From Pseudoalteromonas arabiensis (GTDB lineage Bacteria; Pseudomonadota; Gammaproteobacteria; Enterobacterales; Alteromonadaceae): a stretch of 64,000 nt of DNA. The notes below the pieces were generated by a model, which worked only from the letters and a program-made list of their open reading frames with translations, did no database searches and was not told the origin of the DNA. Where the stretch lies: assembly GCF_001550155.1 (NCBI RefSeq), contig NZ_LRUF01000008.1:310001-374000 (forward strand), read 5' to 3'. Made by a program: the position numbers and the translations under genes. This document shows, in pieces, positions 48,021 through 57,564 of the stretch; position 1 is the stretch's first letter; each line of letters opens with the position of its first letter.

Positions 48021-49001
48021 TTATTTAGTGCTTATTTTATCAAATGGCCAAGCTTGCAATAGGCCGTCACTGGTTTCTGAATATAGCTGGTTACCATCGT
48101 AAGCCACACTCAGTACTGACGTGCGCTGACGCTGCTGTTTAGCTTCGTATTCAGCGATTAATTCACCATCTGCAACGCGATATAAGCGCATCTTCATTTT
48201 TGGCGAGCCAGTTAATAGCCATTTGTCTTGGTTGATAAATTGCGATGCGGTGAACTCAATAAAGTTAGCGTATGAGTCCACTTCTGATAGCTCTTGTTTA
48301 TTGGCCAAATCAAAGAATACACGATCATCAACCGAATCAATTGCAAAAGCCAAGCTTGCTGATTTATTTAAAGTAACGTGATTCACTCTGGTCGCTAAAC
48401 GCTCTTCAAAGCGAATGCTGCCATCACTCGTTGACCAAAGCTTAACGTACTTGTCGCTGGAGCCGGTAAACGCCCACTGGCCATCAGCCGATAGCGCCAC
48501 GCTATTAATATCTAAACGATGAATATCAAAACGCTTAGTATCACCTGTTCGGGTATTTATCACCTCAGCCTTGCCGCTACGATAGGCAATAACCAAGGTA
48601 TCACCAGAGGCTGATATAGCGATGTCTCTGGCGATTTCCTGCCCGGTGAGCCAAGTGCCGATACTACGCCCCGTGCGAGTATCGTATAAAGTCACCGATA
48701 ACCGATTTGAAATAAAAAAATGAGATTTGTTAGCACTAAAACCCACAAGCTCAACATGCTCAGCGCCCTGCCCTGTTATACAATCGTATAAACGCGCTTT
48801 TAACTGATTATCCCAAATACACACTTTAGATTGAGTTGCCACTAAAGCGTGACTCGCATCTTCGGTTAGCGCAGTGGCACTTAATAGCTCATCGCCATGA
48901 GCAAACTCATTGCTAGCAGATGCTGTAAACACCTCATTTGTGCCACATCCAACCAACGCTAATGTAACAACACATGAAAGTGACCTAAACAGTTTCGACA
49001 T
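48021..49001 (-). CDS. WD40-repeat lipoprotein
   Basis: 326 residues with a lipoprotein signal (lipobox LVGC). The mature part is a beta-propeller of WD40-like repeats, for example LDINSVALSADGQWAFTGSSDKYVKLWSTSDG-type units and VLSVAYDGNQLYSETSDGLLQAW at the end. It is anchored in the periplasm and probably binds another protein. It resembles WD40 lipoproteins common in Alteromonadales; function unknown. Confidence 0.8.
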   Translation of the reverse strand: MSKLFRSLSCVVTLALVGCGTNEVFTASASNEFAHGDELLSATALTEDASHALVATQSKVCIWDNQLKARLYDCITGQGAEHVELVGFSANKSHFFISNRLSVTLYDTRTGRSIGTWLTGQEIARDIAISASGDTLVIAYRSGKAEVINTRTGDTKRFDIHRLDINSVALSADGQWAFTGSSDKYVKLWSTSDGSIRFEERLATRVNHVTLNKSASLAFAIDSVDDRVFFDLANKQELSEVDSYANFIEFTASQFINQDKWLLTGSPKMKMRLYRVADGELIAEYEAKQQRQRTSVLSVAYDGNQLYSETSDGLLQAWPFDKISTK

Positions 49002-49130
49002 TATTCTAACTCGCTTATTTTTATAGTTATTTTTTATAGCTGTAGTTTAATGAAAATAGGGAGAAGTTGGTAGGTGTGCTTAAGAGCCTAATAAGACTTT
49101 CTATTCATTGATAATACTTTCTTTGAGGGA

Positions 49131-49212
49131 TGCATGTAGGCGCGAAATTATTTCGCGCGGGACTGCATAGATATTGTGCGATGTTGCAGACGCGCCACGC
49201 AAGCATGACGCC
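49131..49212. repeat. Short dispersed repeat, copy A
   Basis: CATGTAGGCGCGAAATTA then TTTCGCGCGGGACT contains the palindrome GCGCGAAA-TTA-TTTCGCGC. About 80 bp resemble copy B at 49.8 kb in the same orientation. Confidence 0.6.
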
Positions 49213-49221
49213 AGCAATAAG

Positions 49222-49485
49222 CTACTGCTTGTCTGTTCTGCTAACAATTTCGTAGCCTTGGGCTTCATAATCGTTAATACATTTTTGAAATTTATTCTGA
49301 AGTTTTATTTCATCAAAAAAGCCAAACGAGTATGCATCACACTTTACTTTCATATGTTCACTGTTTTCCAATACTGCATTAAGTTTAAGCTCAGCAAAGC
49401 CAAATTTATAAGCTAATTCTGAAAATTGAGAGTACAAAACCAAAAGCAGTACAGCAAGAAGGGTAAGCGTTAAGGTATTTTTCAT
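49222..49485 (-). CDS. Small exported or membrane protein, unknown function
   Basis: 87 residues: a hydrophobic leader or anchor (LTLTLLAVLLLVLYSQF) followed by a charged domain with two cysteines (VKCDAY and QKCINDYEAQGYEIV) that could form a disulfide in the periplasm. AAAGGAAA stands before the ATG, which supports translation. No family recognised. Confidence 0.6.
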   Translation of the reverse strand: MKNTLTLTLLAVLLLVLYSQFSELAYKFGFAELKLNAVLENSEHMKVKCDAYSFGFFDEIKLQNKFQKCINDYEAQGYEIVSRTDKQ

Positions 49486-49892
49486 TTTTTATTTCCTTTA
49501 AAAGAGTTGTAAAAATAAAAAAAGCAATTAATGAACCAACAATATAACTTTATATAAATCAAAACAATGAGTAACTCACACAAAAGCAAGGTTAATATTT
49601 TCGCCAAAAAATAGTGAAAAAGGCAGTTTTTTGAAAACAAATACAACTTTGGAATGTTGCGTATTTATGATGGGGCATGGTTCGAGAAAAGAAATAGGAA
49701 GGGCAAGATGCTAGATTTGAGAAGCAAGGGTTTAAAGTCAGATGCGAGTTAGGAGATGCTTTAGCTTCGAACAAGAATCTCCCGATTCACCACTTGAGTA
49801 AATTAATAGCATTCATGTAGGTGTGAAATTTATTTCGCGCGAGACTACCACATATTACGAGGTGTAGCAGGTGCAGCACTTGCTAACTTCCC
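49486..49892. other. 407-bp non-coding stretch
   Basis: AT-rich spacer between the small gene and the VOC gene. It holds repeat copy B at its right end and a short minus-strand frame (49592-49774) with no ribosome site or recognisable protein; otherwise nothing seen. Confidence 0.5.
49812..49890. repeat. Short dispersed repeat, copy B
   Basis: CATGTAGGTGTGAAATTT then ATTTCGCGCGAGACT matches copy A at 49.1 kb with scattered changes. Palindromy is partly lost here. Confidence 0.55.
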
Positions 49893-50270
49893 TCACCCAT
49901 GGGTAAAACAAAACACATTAAGTTTGTTACCGTCTAGGTCTCTGAAGTATCCCGCATAGAAGCCAGGCATTTCACGTGGGCCGGGTGCACCTTCGTCTGT
50001 GCCGCCAAGCTCTATGGCTTTTTTATAAAAAGCATCTACTTGGGCTGGGGTTTCGACTGCCAACGCAATCATGGTGCCGTTACCTACGGTCGCTTTTTCA
50101 TCATTATAAGGTTTGGTTATCGCAAAACCAGGTTTATCTTGCCCAGTGTTCCATGCGACAAAGCGGTCAGTTTCTAAAAAGCGCTCGGCGTTTAGGGTGG
50201 CGAATAATTCATCGTAATACTTTACTGCTTTAGCTAGGTTGTTAGTGCCTAACATGATGTAACCTATCAT
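49893..50270 (-). CDS. VOC-superfamily (glyoxalase/bleomycin-resistance fold) protein
   Basis: 125 residues from ATG 50270 (AGGAA six bases upstream); a longer frame to 50309 lacks a ribosome site. It shows the paired beta-alpha-beta-beta-beta modules: IMLGTNNLAKAVKYYDELFATL, then MIALAVETPAQVDAFYKKAIELGG and GFYAGYFRDLDGNKLNVFCF. The Asp-Gly-Asn-Lys turn is typical. VOC proteins are metal-dependent lyases, dioxygenases or binding proteins; the substrate is unknown. Confidence 0.88.
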   Translation of the reverse strand: MIGYIMLGTNNLAKAVKYYDELFATLNAERFLETDRFVAWNTGQDKPGFAITKPYNDEKATVGNGTMIALAVETPAQVDAFYKKAIELGGTDEGAPGPREMPGFYAGYFRDLDGNKLNVFCFTHG

Positions 50271-50430
50271 TGTGTGTTCCTTACGTTTAAAAGTGTCTGT
50301 ACTCAACATAAAAGGGAAATGACCATCTGTCTATTGATTTCTCCATTCATCGCAATGGACTGTATTTCGGGTGGTTGTTACTTTATAACAGGATAACAGG
50401 TTAAACACCGCTCACTAACAAGGAAATCAA

Positions 50431-52458
50431 ATGAAGTTTAAAACGTCTTTAGCGCTGCTTGCAGCAGCTAGCTTTTACGGCCACGCCGAAGCTAGCAATA
50501 CCTTTGAGCTTGAAAATGTTTTTGATCTTGAATACGCCAACCAAATAGAAATGACAAAAAATGGCAACACAATTTATTTTGTGCGTAACCGAATGGATAT
50601 CAAAAGCGACCGTAAAGTTAGCAATATTTGGTCAGTAAACCCAGATGGCAAAACCATGCTACCGCTTACGTCTGGTGTACATATGGATTACTCACCAGTA
50701 CTGTCGCCGGATGAAACTCGCCTAGCATTTATCTCGACTCGTGATGGTAGCAGCCAAATCTATGTAAAATGGTTAAAAACCGGTAATGTAGCGAAAATCA
50801 GTAACCTAACGCAAAGCCCTAGCGGATTAACTTGGACGCCAGATGGCAAACAATTGGTGTTCAGCCAGTTTGTGCCAGCTAAATCAGCAAGCCCAGTGTC
50901 TTTACCAGGTAAACCTGAGGGCGCAAAATGGGCGGAGCCAGCTACCTATATTGATGATACCTATTATCGCGCCGATGGCGGTGGCTACTCTGAAAAAGGC
51001 TATCATCACTTTTTTATCATGAGTGCAACGGGCGGCAATGCCCGCCAATTAAGCTCAGGTGATTTTGATCACGGCGGTGCTATTAGCTTTAATGAACAGG
51101 GTGATGCGTTTTATTTTTCAGCTAATCGATATGAAAACAACGAGTTACACCCAACTGAATCTGAAATCTATAAACTTAGCTTAGCGGATCGTTCAATCAG
51201 CCAAATAACAGACCGTAAAGGCCCTGATTCAAGTCCTAAAGTCTCTCCAAATGGTCGTTATCTCGCTTACACTGGCTATGATGACAAAAAGACTAACTAT
51301 GAAAATAACGATATTTATTTACTTGATTTAAAATCAGGTAAAAGCTCGGTACTCACTGCTGATTTAGATCGCAGTGTCGAAAGCATTAAATGGGATGATA
51401 GCGGCCAAGGCCTTTATTTTAGTTACGATAGCGAAGGTAAAACACACCTAGCTTACCAACCGCGTAGTGGTAAACATAAAGTGATTACCTCAGAGATTGG
51501 TAGTGTCGCCTTTGGCCGTCCCTATTCAGGTGGTGACTTTGACGTGAGCGAAGATGGTGAAGTTGCATTCACACTCGCTGATACACAACGCCCAGCTGAT
51601 GTAGCATTAATTAAGCGCGGTAAAACGGCTCGTTTAACGCAATTAAACGAAGATGCACTGGGCGACAAAGAACTTGCCAAAGTTGAAGAAATTTGGGTTA
51701 AATCAAGCCATGACGGCTTAGCCGTTCAGGGTTGGATTGCATACCCACCGGGTTTTGATAAAAACAAGAAGTACCCTCTTGTTTTAGAGATCCACGGTGG
51801 CCCTGTTGCAAACTACGGCCCTCACTTTAGCCCTGAAGTGCAATTATACGCAGCCAAAGGTAATGTTGTACTTTATATGAATCCGCGCGGCAGTGACTCG
51901 TACGGTAAAGAATTTGCGCAAACAATTCATCATAACTACCCAAGTAATGACTTTGATGATTTGATGACAGGTGTTGATGCTGTCATCAATAAGGGCTTTA
52001 TTGATGAGAGTAAACTGTTTGTTACCGGCGGCTCAGGTGGCGGTGTATTAACAGCATGGATTGTGGGTCATACAGACCGCTTTGCAGCAGCTGTTGTTGC
52101 TAAACCAGTCATCAATTGGATCAGCTTTGTACTAACTGCTGACTTCTATCCTTTCTTTGCTGATTATTGGTTCCCAGGTAAACCATGGGACAACATTGAG
52201 CATTATATGAAGCGCTCACCAATTAGCTATGTGGGCAATGTAAAAACACCAACTATGCTGTTAACTGGTGAATCAGACTATCGCACGCCGATTTCTGAAA
52301 CTGAGCAATTTTACCAAGCGTTAAAGCTACAAGGTGTTGATACGGCTATGGTGCGTATTCCTAATGCCTCGCATGGTATTACTGCTCGCCCATCAAACCT
52401 GATGACCAAAGTAGCCTATATTCAATGGTGGTTTGATAAAAACAGTGGAAATGATTAA
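50431..52458 (+). CDS. Exported S9-family prolyl-oligopeptidase-like peptidase
   Basis: 675 residues with a signal peptide (LALLAAASFYGHAEA). An N-terminal seven-bladed propeller (about 30-410, with TolB-like DGTR/DGKQL turns) precedes an alpha/beta hydrolase. The triad is Ser535 in GGSGGG, Asp616 in GESDYRTP and His648 in NASHGI. The oxyanion region HGGPVANYGPHF is intact. It resembles acylaminoacyl- or dipeptidyl-peptidases and cleaves short peptides in the periplasm. GGAAA lies before the ATG. Confidence 0.92.
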   Translation: MKFKTSLALLAAASFYGHAEASNTFELENVFDLEYANQIEMTKNGNTIYFVRNRMDIKSDRKVSNIWSVNPDGKTMLPLTSGVHMDYSPVLSPDETRLAFISTRDGSSQIYVKWLKTGNVAKISNLTQSPSGLTWTPDGKQLVFSQFVPAKSASPVSLPGKPEGAKWAEPATYIDDTYYRADGGGYSEKGYHHFFIMSATGGNARQLSSGDFDHGGAISFNEQGDAFYFSANRYENNELHPTESEIYKLSLADRSISQITDRKGPDSSPKVSPNGRYLAYTGYDDKKTNYENNDIYLLDLKSGKSSVLTADLDRSVESIKWDDSGQGLYFSYDSEGKTHLAYQPRSGKHKVITSEIGSVAFGRPYSGGDFDVSEDGEVAFTLADTQRPADVALIKRGKTARLTQLNEDALGDKELAKVEEIWVKSSHDGLAVQGWIAYPPGFDKNKKYPLVLEIHGGPVANYGPHFSPEVQLYAAKGNVVLYMNPRGSDSYGKEFAQTIHHNYPSNDFDDLMTGVDAVINKGFIDESKLFVTGGSGGGVLTAWIVGHTDRFAAAVVAKPVINWISFVLTADFYPFFADYWFPGKPWDNIEHYMKRSPISYVGNVKTPTMLLTGESDYRTPISETEQFYQALKLQGVDTAMVRIPNASHGITARPSNLMTKVAYIQWWFDKNSGND

Positions 52459-52666
52459 CGATCATCGAGCGAAGCGAGAACGTTTCATTTGCGCAAGGTG
52501 AACGGATTTCGTGACGCAGTTTCGTTTAACTTATCTCACATTGTATTTGGCGCGATTTTATATCGCGCCTAATCCGAAACATCATTTAATAAAACCATAA
52601 CGCGGGGCAAACCCGCTGCTACTTGCTAACTTTACTCTTTCTTACTTCCCCCTTGCTAGCTCCCTC

Positions 52667-52685
52667 TCTGTAAACCCCCTTTACA
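52667..52685 (+). repeat. Dispersed 19-bp element TCTGTAAACCCCCTTTACA, copy 1
   Basis: Exact copy of elements at 62372-62390 (inverted) and 63969-63987. The core TGTAAA-CCCCC-TTTACA is an inverted repeat with a fixed five-C spacer. Confidence 0.8.
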
Positions 52686-52745
52686 GTTTAAATGTGAGTA
52701 ACTCCTTACATATTTCTAGTAAATATCGGACATTAAATAAAAAGC

Positions 52746-53134
52746 AGTTAGTAAAAAATCGGTTTATAGCCAAAATCAGTAACTTGAGTTAGTAAAAAAT
52801 CGGTTTGTGCCGCTAAAAACCTAGCTTCAGTTAGTAAAATTTTGGTTTGTAAGGATGTTGAGTTGGTAAAAAATCGGTTTATGGCTTAGGTGAGTTAATA
52901 AAAAATCGGTTTGTAAATCGCAATATTCTACAAAACAGCCCTAAATTACCGTTTGTATGACCTAATTTTAGCCATTCTAAAGGTGGTTTTTAGTCAATGA
53001 GTGCATATTTTCTGCTTATAAGACGAAGCTAGTTAAATCCTGATCTAAAATTCTGAGGCTGGTAAATGCGTGATCTGTATTTTTACAAAGCTAGTAAATG
53101 GCTGATCCAAAACTTAGTTAAACTCTGATCCAAA
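52746..53134 (+). repeat. Field of nine degenerate direct repeats, two subfamilies
   Basis: Subfamily 1 is AGTTAGTAAAAAATCGGTTT-like, starting at 52746, 52787, 52829, 52861 and 52893 (spacing 41, 42, 32, 32). Subfamily 2 is GCTAGTAAATGGCTGATCC-like, starting near 53027, 53057, 53088 and 53111. Both share a TAGTAAA core. Units differ by several bases and spacers are not constant. Confidence 0.8.
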
Positions 53135-53162
53135 TATCTAAGCCCGCACTCAAAAAATGAAA

Positions 53163-53180
53163 AAGGGCCCGAAGGCCCCT
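53163..53180 (-). terminator. Terminator of aceA
   Basis: On the minus strand GGGCC-TTCG-GGCCC, a stem closed by a stable UUCG tetraloop, is followed by five T. Confidence 0.85.
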
Positions 53181-53225
53181 AACAACATTATTGAATAGCT
53201 ATAAAGGTGTTACATCATTACTTGG

Positions 53226-54827
53226 TTAGAACTGATTCATAGTATTTGCTTCACCACCGGCTTTAAGCGCATTTTCACCAGAGAAGTACTCTTTATGAGT
53301 ATCACCAATGTTAGAACCTGCTAGGTCTTGATGTTTCACTGATGCTTGCTCACGGCGAATTTCTTGACGTTGTACGTCACGAACATACGCCAGCATACCT
53401 AGGTCGCCGAAATAGCCTTCTGATAGAATATCAGTACTTAGCGCCGCTGTATGGTAAGTTGGTAACGTGATTAGGTGGTGGAAGATACCCGCTTCACGTG
53501 CACCATCTTTTTGGAAGTTTTGTACAAGTACGTCTGCTGCTGCTGCAAGCTCTGTGTCATCCATTTCTGGTGCCATTAATGCTTTATTATCATCGATGCT
53601 TGGGTAAGCTGATAAGTCTTTACCTTGTTCTTGCCACTCAGCGTATACTTGCTCACGGAATTTAAGTGTCCAGTTGAACGACGGTGAGTTGTTATATACC
53701 AACTTAGCATTGGGTACTTGCTCTTTAACGCGATTCACAAGCTCAGCGATTTGTTTAACATTTGGTTTTTCTGTTTCAATCCACAGTAAGTCTGCGCCAG
53801 ACTGTAAGCTAGTAACACAGTCTAGCACTACACGGTCTTTCTCTGTGCCTTCACGGAACTGATATAAACCATTATCTAAACGTGTTGGCTTGCAAAGCTG
53901 ACCGTTGAGCTTCATTGCTGTGTCGCCTTCGTTTAAGTCATCAACACTGTTTACTGGTGTTGTTTCAAGGAACGACGTGTATTGGCTCGCAAGGTCACCT
54001 GGTGTTTTAGATACAGGCACTTTTTGAGTAAGGCTTGCACCTAATGAGTCAGTACGCGCAACGATAATGCCGTTATCAATACCAAGCTCTAAGAATGCGT
54101 AACGAACTGCGTTAATTTTTGCTAGGAAATCCTCATGCGGTACAGTTACTTTACCCGCTTGGTGACCACATTGTTTTGCGTCAGATACTTGGTTCTCGAT
54201 TTGGATAGCACATGCGCCTGCTTCAATCATCTTTTTAGCAAGTAGGTAAGTGGCTTCTTCGTTACCGAAACCCGCATCAATATCAGCAATAATTGGCACA
54301 ACATGACTCTCGAAGTTATCGATTTTATTTAGCACGGCTTGAGCATCACCGCCGTTTGCTTTCGCTGCATCTAGGTCTTTGTAAAGGTGGTCAAGTTCAC
54401 GTGCATCTGCTTGCTTTAAGAAAGTGTAGATTTCCTCGATTAGCGCTGGAACAGACGTTTTTTCATGCATACTTTGGTCAGGTAATGGACCGAACTCAGA
54501 ACGAAGTGCCGCAACCATCCAGCCGCTTAGGTATACATAGCTGCGTTTAGTTGTTTTGTTATGACGTTTAATTGCCATCATCATTTGTTGTGCAGTGAAA
54601 CCATGCCAACAACCTAATGATTGTGTGTATTGGCTGTGGTCAGCATCGTAGGCTGCCATGTCTGCACGCATGATGTCTGCAGTGTATTGAGCAATGTCTA
54701 AACCCGTACGAAAACGGTTTTGTAAGCGCATACGGCTTGCGTATTCTGGGTTGATTGACTGCCACGTTTTGCCTTGTGTTTGACATAAAGTAGCTAGGTT
54801 ATCTGTTTCGCGTTGATATGTTGTCAT
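53226..54827 (-). CDS. aceA: Isocitrate lyase, long form
   Basis: 533 residues. It splits isocitrate to succinate and glyoxylate, the first step of the glyoxylate shunt. GCWHGFTAQQMM, PIIADIDAGFGNEEATY, IQIENQVSDAKQCGHQAGK (catalytic Cys in the KxCGH loop), LIVARTDS-like IIVARTDSLGA and the C-terminal GSNIGDTHKEYF region are visible. It belongs to the longer Pseudomonas/Acinetobacter-type form, not the 434-residue E. coli type. Divergent from glcB across 230 bp, so acetate or fatty-acid growth probably induces both. Confidence 0.96.
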   Translation of the reverse strand: MTTYQRETDNLATLCQTQGKTWQSINPEYASRMRLQNRFRTGLDIAQYTADIMRADMAAYDADHSQYTQSLGCWHGFTAQQMMMAIKRHNKTTKRSYVYLSGWMVAALRSEFGPLPDQSMHEKTSVPALIEEIYTFLKQADARELDHLYKDLDAAKANGGDAQAVLNKIDNFESHVVPIIADIDAGFGNEEATYLLAKKMIEAGACAIQIENQVSDAKQCGHQAGKVTVPHEDFLAKINAVRYAFLELGIDNGIIVARTDSLGASLTQKVPVSKTPGDLASQYTSFLETTPVNSVDDLNEGDTAMKLNGQLCKPTRLDNGLYQFREGTEKDRVVLDCVTSLQSGADLLWIETEKPNVKQIAELVNRVKEQVPNAKLVYNNSPSFNWTLKFREQVYAEWQEQGKDLSAYPSIDDNKALMAPEMDDTELAAAADVLVQNFQKDGAREAGIFHHLITLPTYHTAALSTDILSEGYFGDLGMLAYVRDVQRQEIRREQASVKHQDLAGSNIGDTHKEYFSGENALKAGGEANTMNQF

Positions 54828-54947
54828 AATAAAAATCCTTCGAACGGGTTATCTATTTTTTGTTAGTGAGAGTGGCTACTTGGCGTTCGCTTCGTAGCGC
54901 TTAATCCAACATTAGGCGGATTTTTTGGATTTAGTAAATTTATAGTT

Positions 54948-54984
54948 GTTATTACCACTATATTTTTAGTGAATGGTAAATAAC
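54948..54984. promoter_or_regulatory. Imperfect inverted repeat in the aceA-glcB promoter region
   Basis: GTTATTACCACTA (54948-54960) faces TAGTGAATGGTAAATAAC (54967-54984); the arms match apart from small insertions. Its central place between two coregulated genes makes it a candidate operator, unassigned. Confidence 0.4.
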
Positions 54985-55057
54985 CTGCTTATTAGCTTTT
55001 TTTACGATATGGTTAGGCCATGAATGATCACATTAAGCTCGTTTAAAGGACATTACT

Positions 55058-57232
55058 ATGACCACTCTCTCACTTAACGGTTTAAGCGTTGATCAACAAC
55101 TAGCACAGTTTGTTGAACAGCAACTTTTACCAGGAACAGGTATTAGCACAGACACTTTTTGGCAAGGTTTTGCTGATATCGTCACTGAGTTAACGCCAAT
55201 CAATCGTGCGCTTTTAGAAAAACGCGAACAACTGCAAGCAAAGATTGATGACTATCACAAGCAACAACCGGTATGGGATGCAGCTAACTATCAAGCATTC
55301 CTAAAAGACATTGGCTATCTCGTTCCTGAGCCAGCTAGCTTCAGCATAGAAACAGAGCAAGTTGAGCCTGAAATCGCAAGCACTGCGGGGCCGCAGCTCG
55401 TTGTGCCAGTGAGCAATGCACGATTTGCCTTAAACGCAGCGAATGCCCGCTGGGGCTCACTGTATGATGCGCTATACGGCACTGATGTATTAAGTGAAGA
55501 TGACGGCGCTGAGAAAGGCGCTACATACAACCCTGTACGTGGCTTTAAAGTCATGGCTTATGCCCGCCAGTTCCTAGATAAAGCATTGCCTTTAGCAAAT
55601 GGCTCGCATATCGAAAGTACCAGCTATTCAGTGGTTAACAATGAACTTTTAATCACATTACGTGACAGCAGCCAGGTTCGTTTAGCTAATCCTGAACAAC
55701 TTATTGGTTACCAAGGTGAAGCGCAAAATCCGAGCGCTATCTTACTGAAAAATAATGGCTTACATATCGAACTGCAAATCGACCATCATCATCCAATAGG
55801 TCAAGCAGATAAAGCAGGCCTTAAAGATGTGCTACTTGAAGCAGCCCTCACAACGATTATGGACTGTGAAGATTCCGTTGCTGCTGTTGATGCACAAGAC
55901 AAAGTAAACGTCTATCAAAACTGGCTTGGTTTAATGCAAGGTAACCTAGTAGAAGCATTTAGCAAAGGCGGTAAAACCATTGAGCGTCGTTTAGCACAGG
56001 ACCGCCAATATCAAGGTGTGAATGGTGAAACACTGACGCTAAAAGGCCGTAGCATGATGTTTGTGCGTAACGTTGGCCACTTAATGACAAATCCAGCTAT
56101 CCAAGATAGTGAAGGCAATGACGTGTTTGAAGGTATTATGGATGCCATTATCACCAGCACCGCAGCACTTCATGACTTAAAAGGTACAAGCAGCCTTAAA
56201 AATTCAACGGCCAATAGCATTAATATTGTTAAACCAAAAATGCATGGCCCAGAAGAAGTGGCCTTCACCAATACCCTATTTACCCGCGTTGAGCAGCTAT
56301 TAAGCTTACCTGAAAACACCATTAAAATGGGGATTATGGATGAAGAGCGCCGCACTTCAGTTAACTTAAAAGCGTGTATTTTCGAGGCTAAAAAGCGTGT
56401 TGTATTCATTAACACAGGCTTCTTAGACCGTACCGGTGACGAAATTCATACTTCAATGCAAGCAGGTGTTGTACTACCAAAAGGCGCTATCAAACTTGAG
56501 CCTTGGATCAGCGCATACGAAGACCGCAACGTAGATATTGGTCTTGCTACAGGACTCAGTGGCAAAGCACAAATTGGTAAAGGTATGTGGCCAATGCCAG
56601 ATAAAATGGCGTTAATGATGGAACAAAAAAGTGGTCACCCGAAAAGTGGTGCAAATACCGCGTGGGTGCCCTCTCCTACTGCTGCAACGCTACATGCAAT
56701 GCATTATCACGATATTGATGTATTTGCTTGTCAAAAAGCGCTGATGGACCGCAAAGAAGCAAGCCTTACTAGCTTACTCACTCCACCGCTTATGAAAGAT
56801 GCCAGCAGCTTAAGCAAGGAAGATATTCAAGCCGAACTTGATAACAATGCACAGGGTATTTTAGGCTATGTTGTGCGTTGGATTGACCAAGGTATTGGTT
56901 GCTCAAAAGTACCTGACATCAACCATGTCGGTTTAATGGAAGATCGTGCCACACTGCGTATTTCAAGCCAGCACATGGCCAACTGGCTGTATCATGGTGT
57001 TTGTTCTGAAGAGCAAATTAGAAAAACCATGGCGCGAATGGCAAAGGTTGTCGATGGTCAAAATGAAGGGGATCCGGCCTACAAGAATATGGCTGATTCA
57101 GCCGAAACCTTAGCACAAAGTATTGCTTATCAAGCTGCGCTAGCCCTTGTATTAGAAGGAGTTAAACAACCTAGTGGCTATACTGAACCATTACTGCATG
57201 CGTTCCGTATAAAACATAAGTCATTAAATTAA
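55058..57232 (+). CDS. glcB: Malate synthase G
   Basis: 724 residues, matching the 723 of E. coli GlcB. It condenses glyoxylate with acetyl-CoA to malate. [28 protein letters not shown] (catalytic acid region), [31 protein letters not shown] (Glu-Arg metal site), [20 protein letters not shown] and [19 protein letters not shown] are present. The large isoform is cytoplasmic and Mg-dependent. AAAGGA lies before the ATG. Together with aceA it makes the complete glyoxylate shunt. Confidence 0.96.
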   Translation: MTTLSLNGLSVDQQLAQFVEQQLLPGTGISTDTFWQGFADIVTELTPINRALLEKREQLQAKIDDYHKQQPVWDAANYQAFLKDIGYLVPEPASFSIETEQVEPEIASTAGPQLVVPVSNARFALNAANARWGSLYDALYGTDVLSEDDGAEKGATYNPVRGFKVMAYARQFLDKALPLANGSHIESTSYSVVNNELLITLRDSSQVRLANPEQLIGYQGEAQNPSAILLKNNGLHIELQIDHHHPIGQADKAGLKDVLLEAALTTIMDCEDSVAAVDAQDKVNVYQNWLGLMQGNLVEAFSKGGKTIERRLAQDRQYQGVNGETLTLKGRSMMFVRNVGHLMTNPAIQDSEGNDVFEGIMDAIITSTAALHDLKGTSSLKNSTANSINIVKPKMHGPEEVAFTNTLFTRVEQLLSLPENTIKMGIMDEERRTSVNLKACIFEAKKRVVFINTGFLDRTGDEIHTSMQAGVVLPKGAIKLEPWISAYEDRNVDIGLATGLSGKAQIGKGMWPMPDKMALMMEQKSGHPKSGANTAWVPSPTAATLHAMHYHDIDVFACQKALMDRKEASLTSLLTPPLMKDASSLSKEDIQAELDNNAQGILGYVVRWIDQGIGCSKVPDINHVGLMEDRATLRISSQHMANWLYHGVCSEEQIRKTMARMAKVVDGQNEGDPAYKNMADSAETLAQSIAYQAALALVLEGVKQPSGYTEPLLHAFRIKHKSLN

Positions 57233-57271
57233 GCATAATTTAACTCCCTTCGAGTTTGATGTGTCGTTCCT

Positions 57272-57296
57272 AGCAGCCTTTGGCTGCTTTTTTTTT
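57272..57296 (+). terminator. Terminator of glcB
   Basis: AGCAGCC-TTT-GGCTGCT followed by a run of ten T. Confidence 0.92.
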
Positions 57297-57311
57297 GACT
57301 AATATCAATTG

Positions 57312-57473
57312 ATACCAATCCGCAATAATATTTAATTATTTTGAGGGATTAAACCTGTCGCTACCTGCGTTAAAAATTTCTGATTTAGAACAACTAAATA
57401 ACGAAATTTTTGCCTTGTTATCAACGAGGTTTTTTTGCCTCAAAATAGACCACTAAATTAAGCGTATTGGTAT
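57312..57473. mobile_element. 162-bp foldback/MITE-like element
   Basis: The ends are inverted repeats (ATACCAATCCGC at the left, ATACCAATACGC read from the right), extending inward to TATTTTGAGG on both sides with mismatches. An inner AAAAATTTC/GAAATTTTT pair (57372-57411) allows further folding. No reading frame is present. The end sequence resembles elements I recall from Pseudoalteromonas and Colwellia genomes. It fills most of the 330-bp gap after glcB. No clear target duplication. Confidence 0.6.
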
Positions 57474-57525
57474 AAACTCATAACGACAGTGAATACTCAC
57501 CATTCATAGTATAATAAAAATCTAT

Positions 57526-57560
57526 TAAAAAAGGGCATTTGTTATCAAATGCCCCTTTTT
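57526..57560 (-). terminator. Terminator of the yebC-like gene
   Basis: GGGCATTTG-TTAT-CAAATGCCC with A-tract on the left and T-tract on the right gives a strong bidirectional-looking hairpin five bases past the stop. Confidence 0.88.
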
Positions 57561-57564
57561 AAAA

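Larger units (their letters stand above)
52459..53225. other. 767-bp intergenic region with repeats, no gene
   Basis: Between two convergent genes. It holds in order: a REP-like start (GAGCGAAGCGAGAACG), a palindrome GGCGCGAT...ATCGCGCC (52549-52569), a GCGGG/CCCGC hairpin, a 19-bp dispersed palindrome (52667-52685), nine degenerate repeats (52746-53134) and the aceA terminator. No open frame with a ribosome site is seen. Confidence 0.7.

Noticed and set aside
49592..49774. 60-codon minus-strand frame in the 49.5-49.9 kb gap
   Set aside because: No ribosome site and composition like the surrounding AT-rich spacer.
52667..52685. TyrR box
   Set aside because: The arms TGTAAA/TTTACA fit, but the spacer is five bases, not six, in all three copies, and one copy lies in a coding sequence; no aromatic amino acid gene is adjacent.
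52746..53134. CRISPR array
   Set aside because: The repeats are short and degenerate, spacers are unequal and as short as a few bases, and no cas gene is near.
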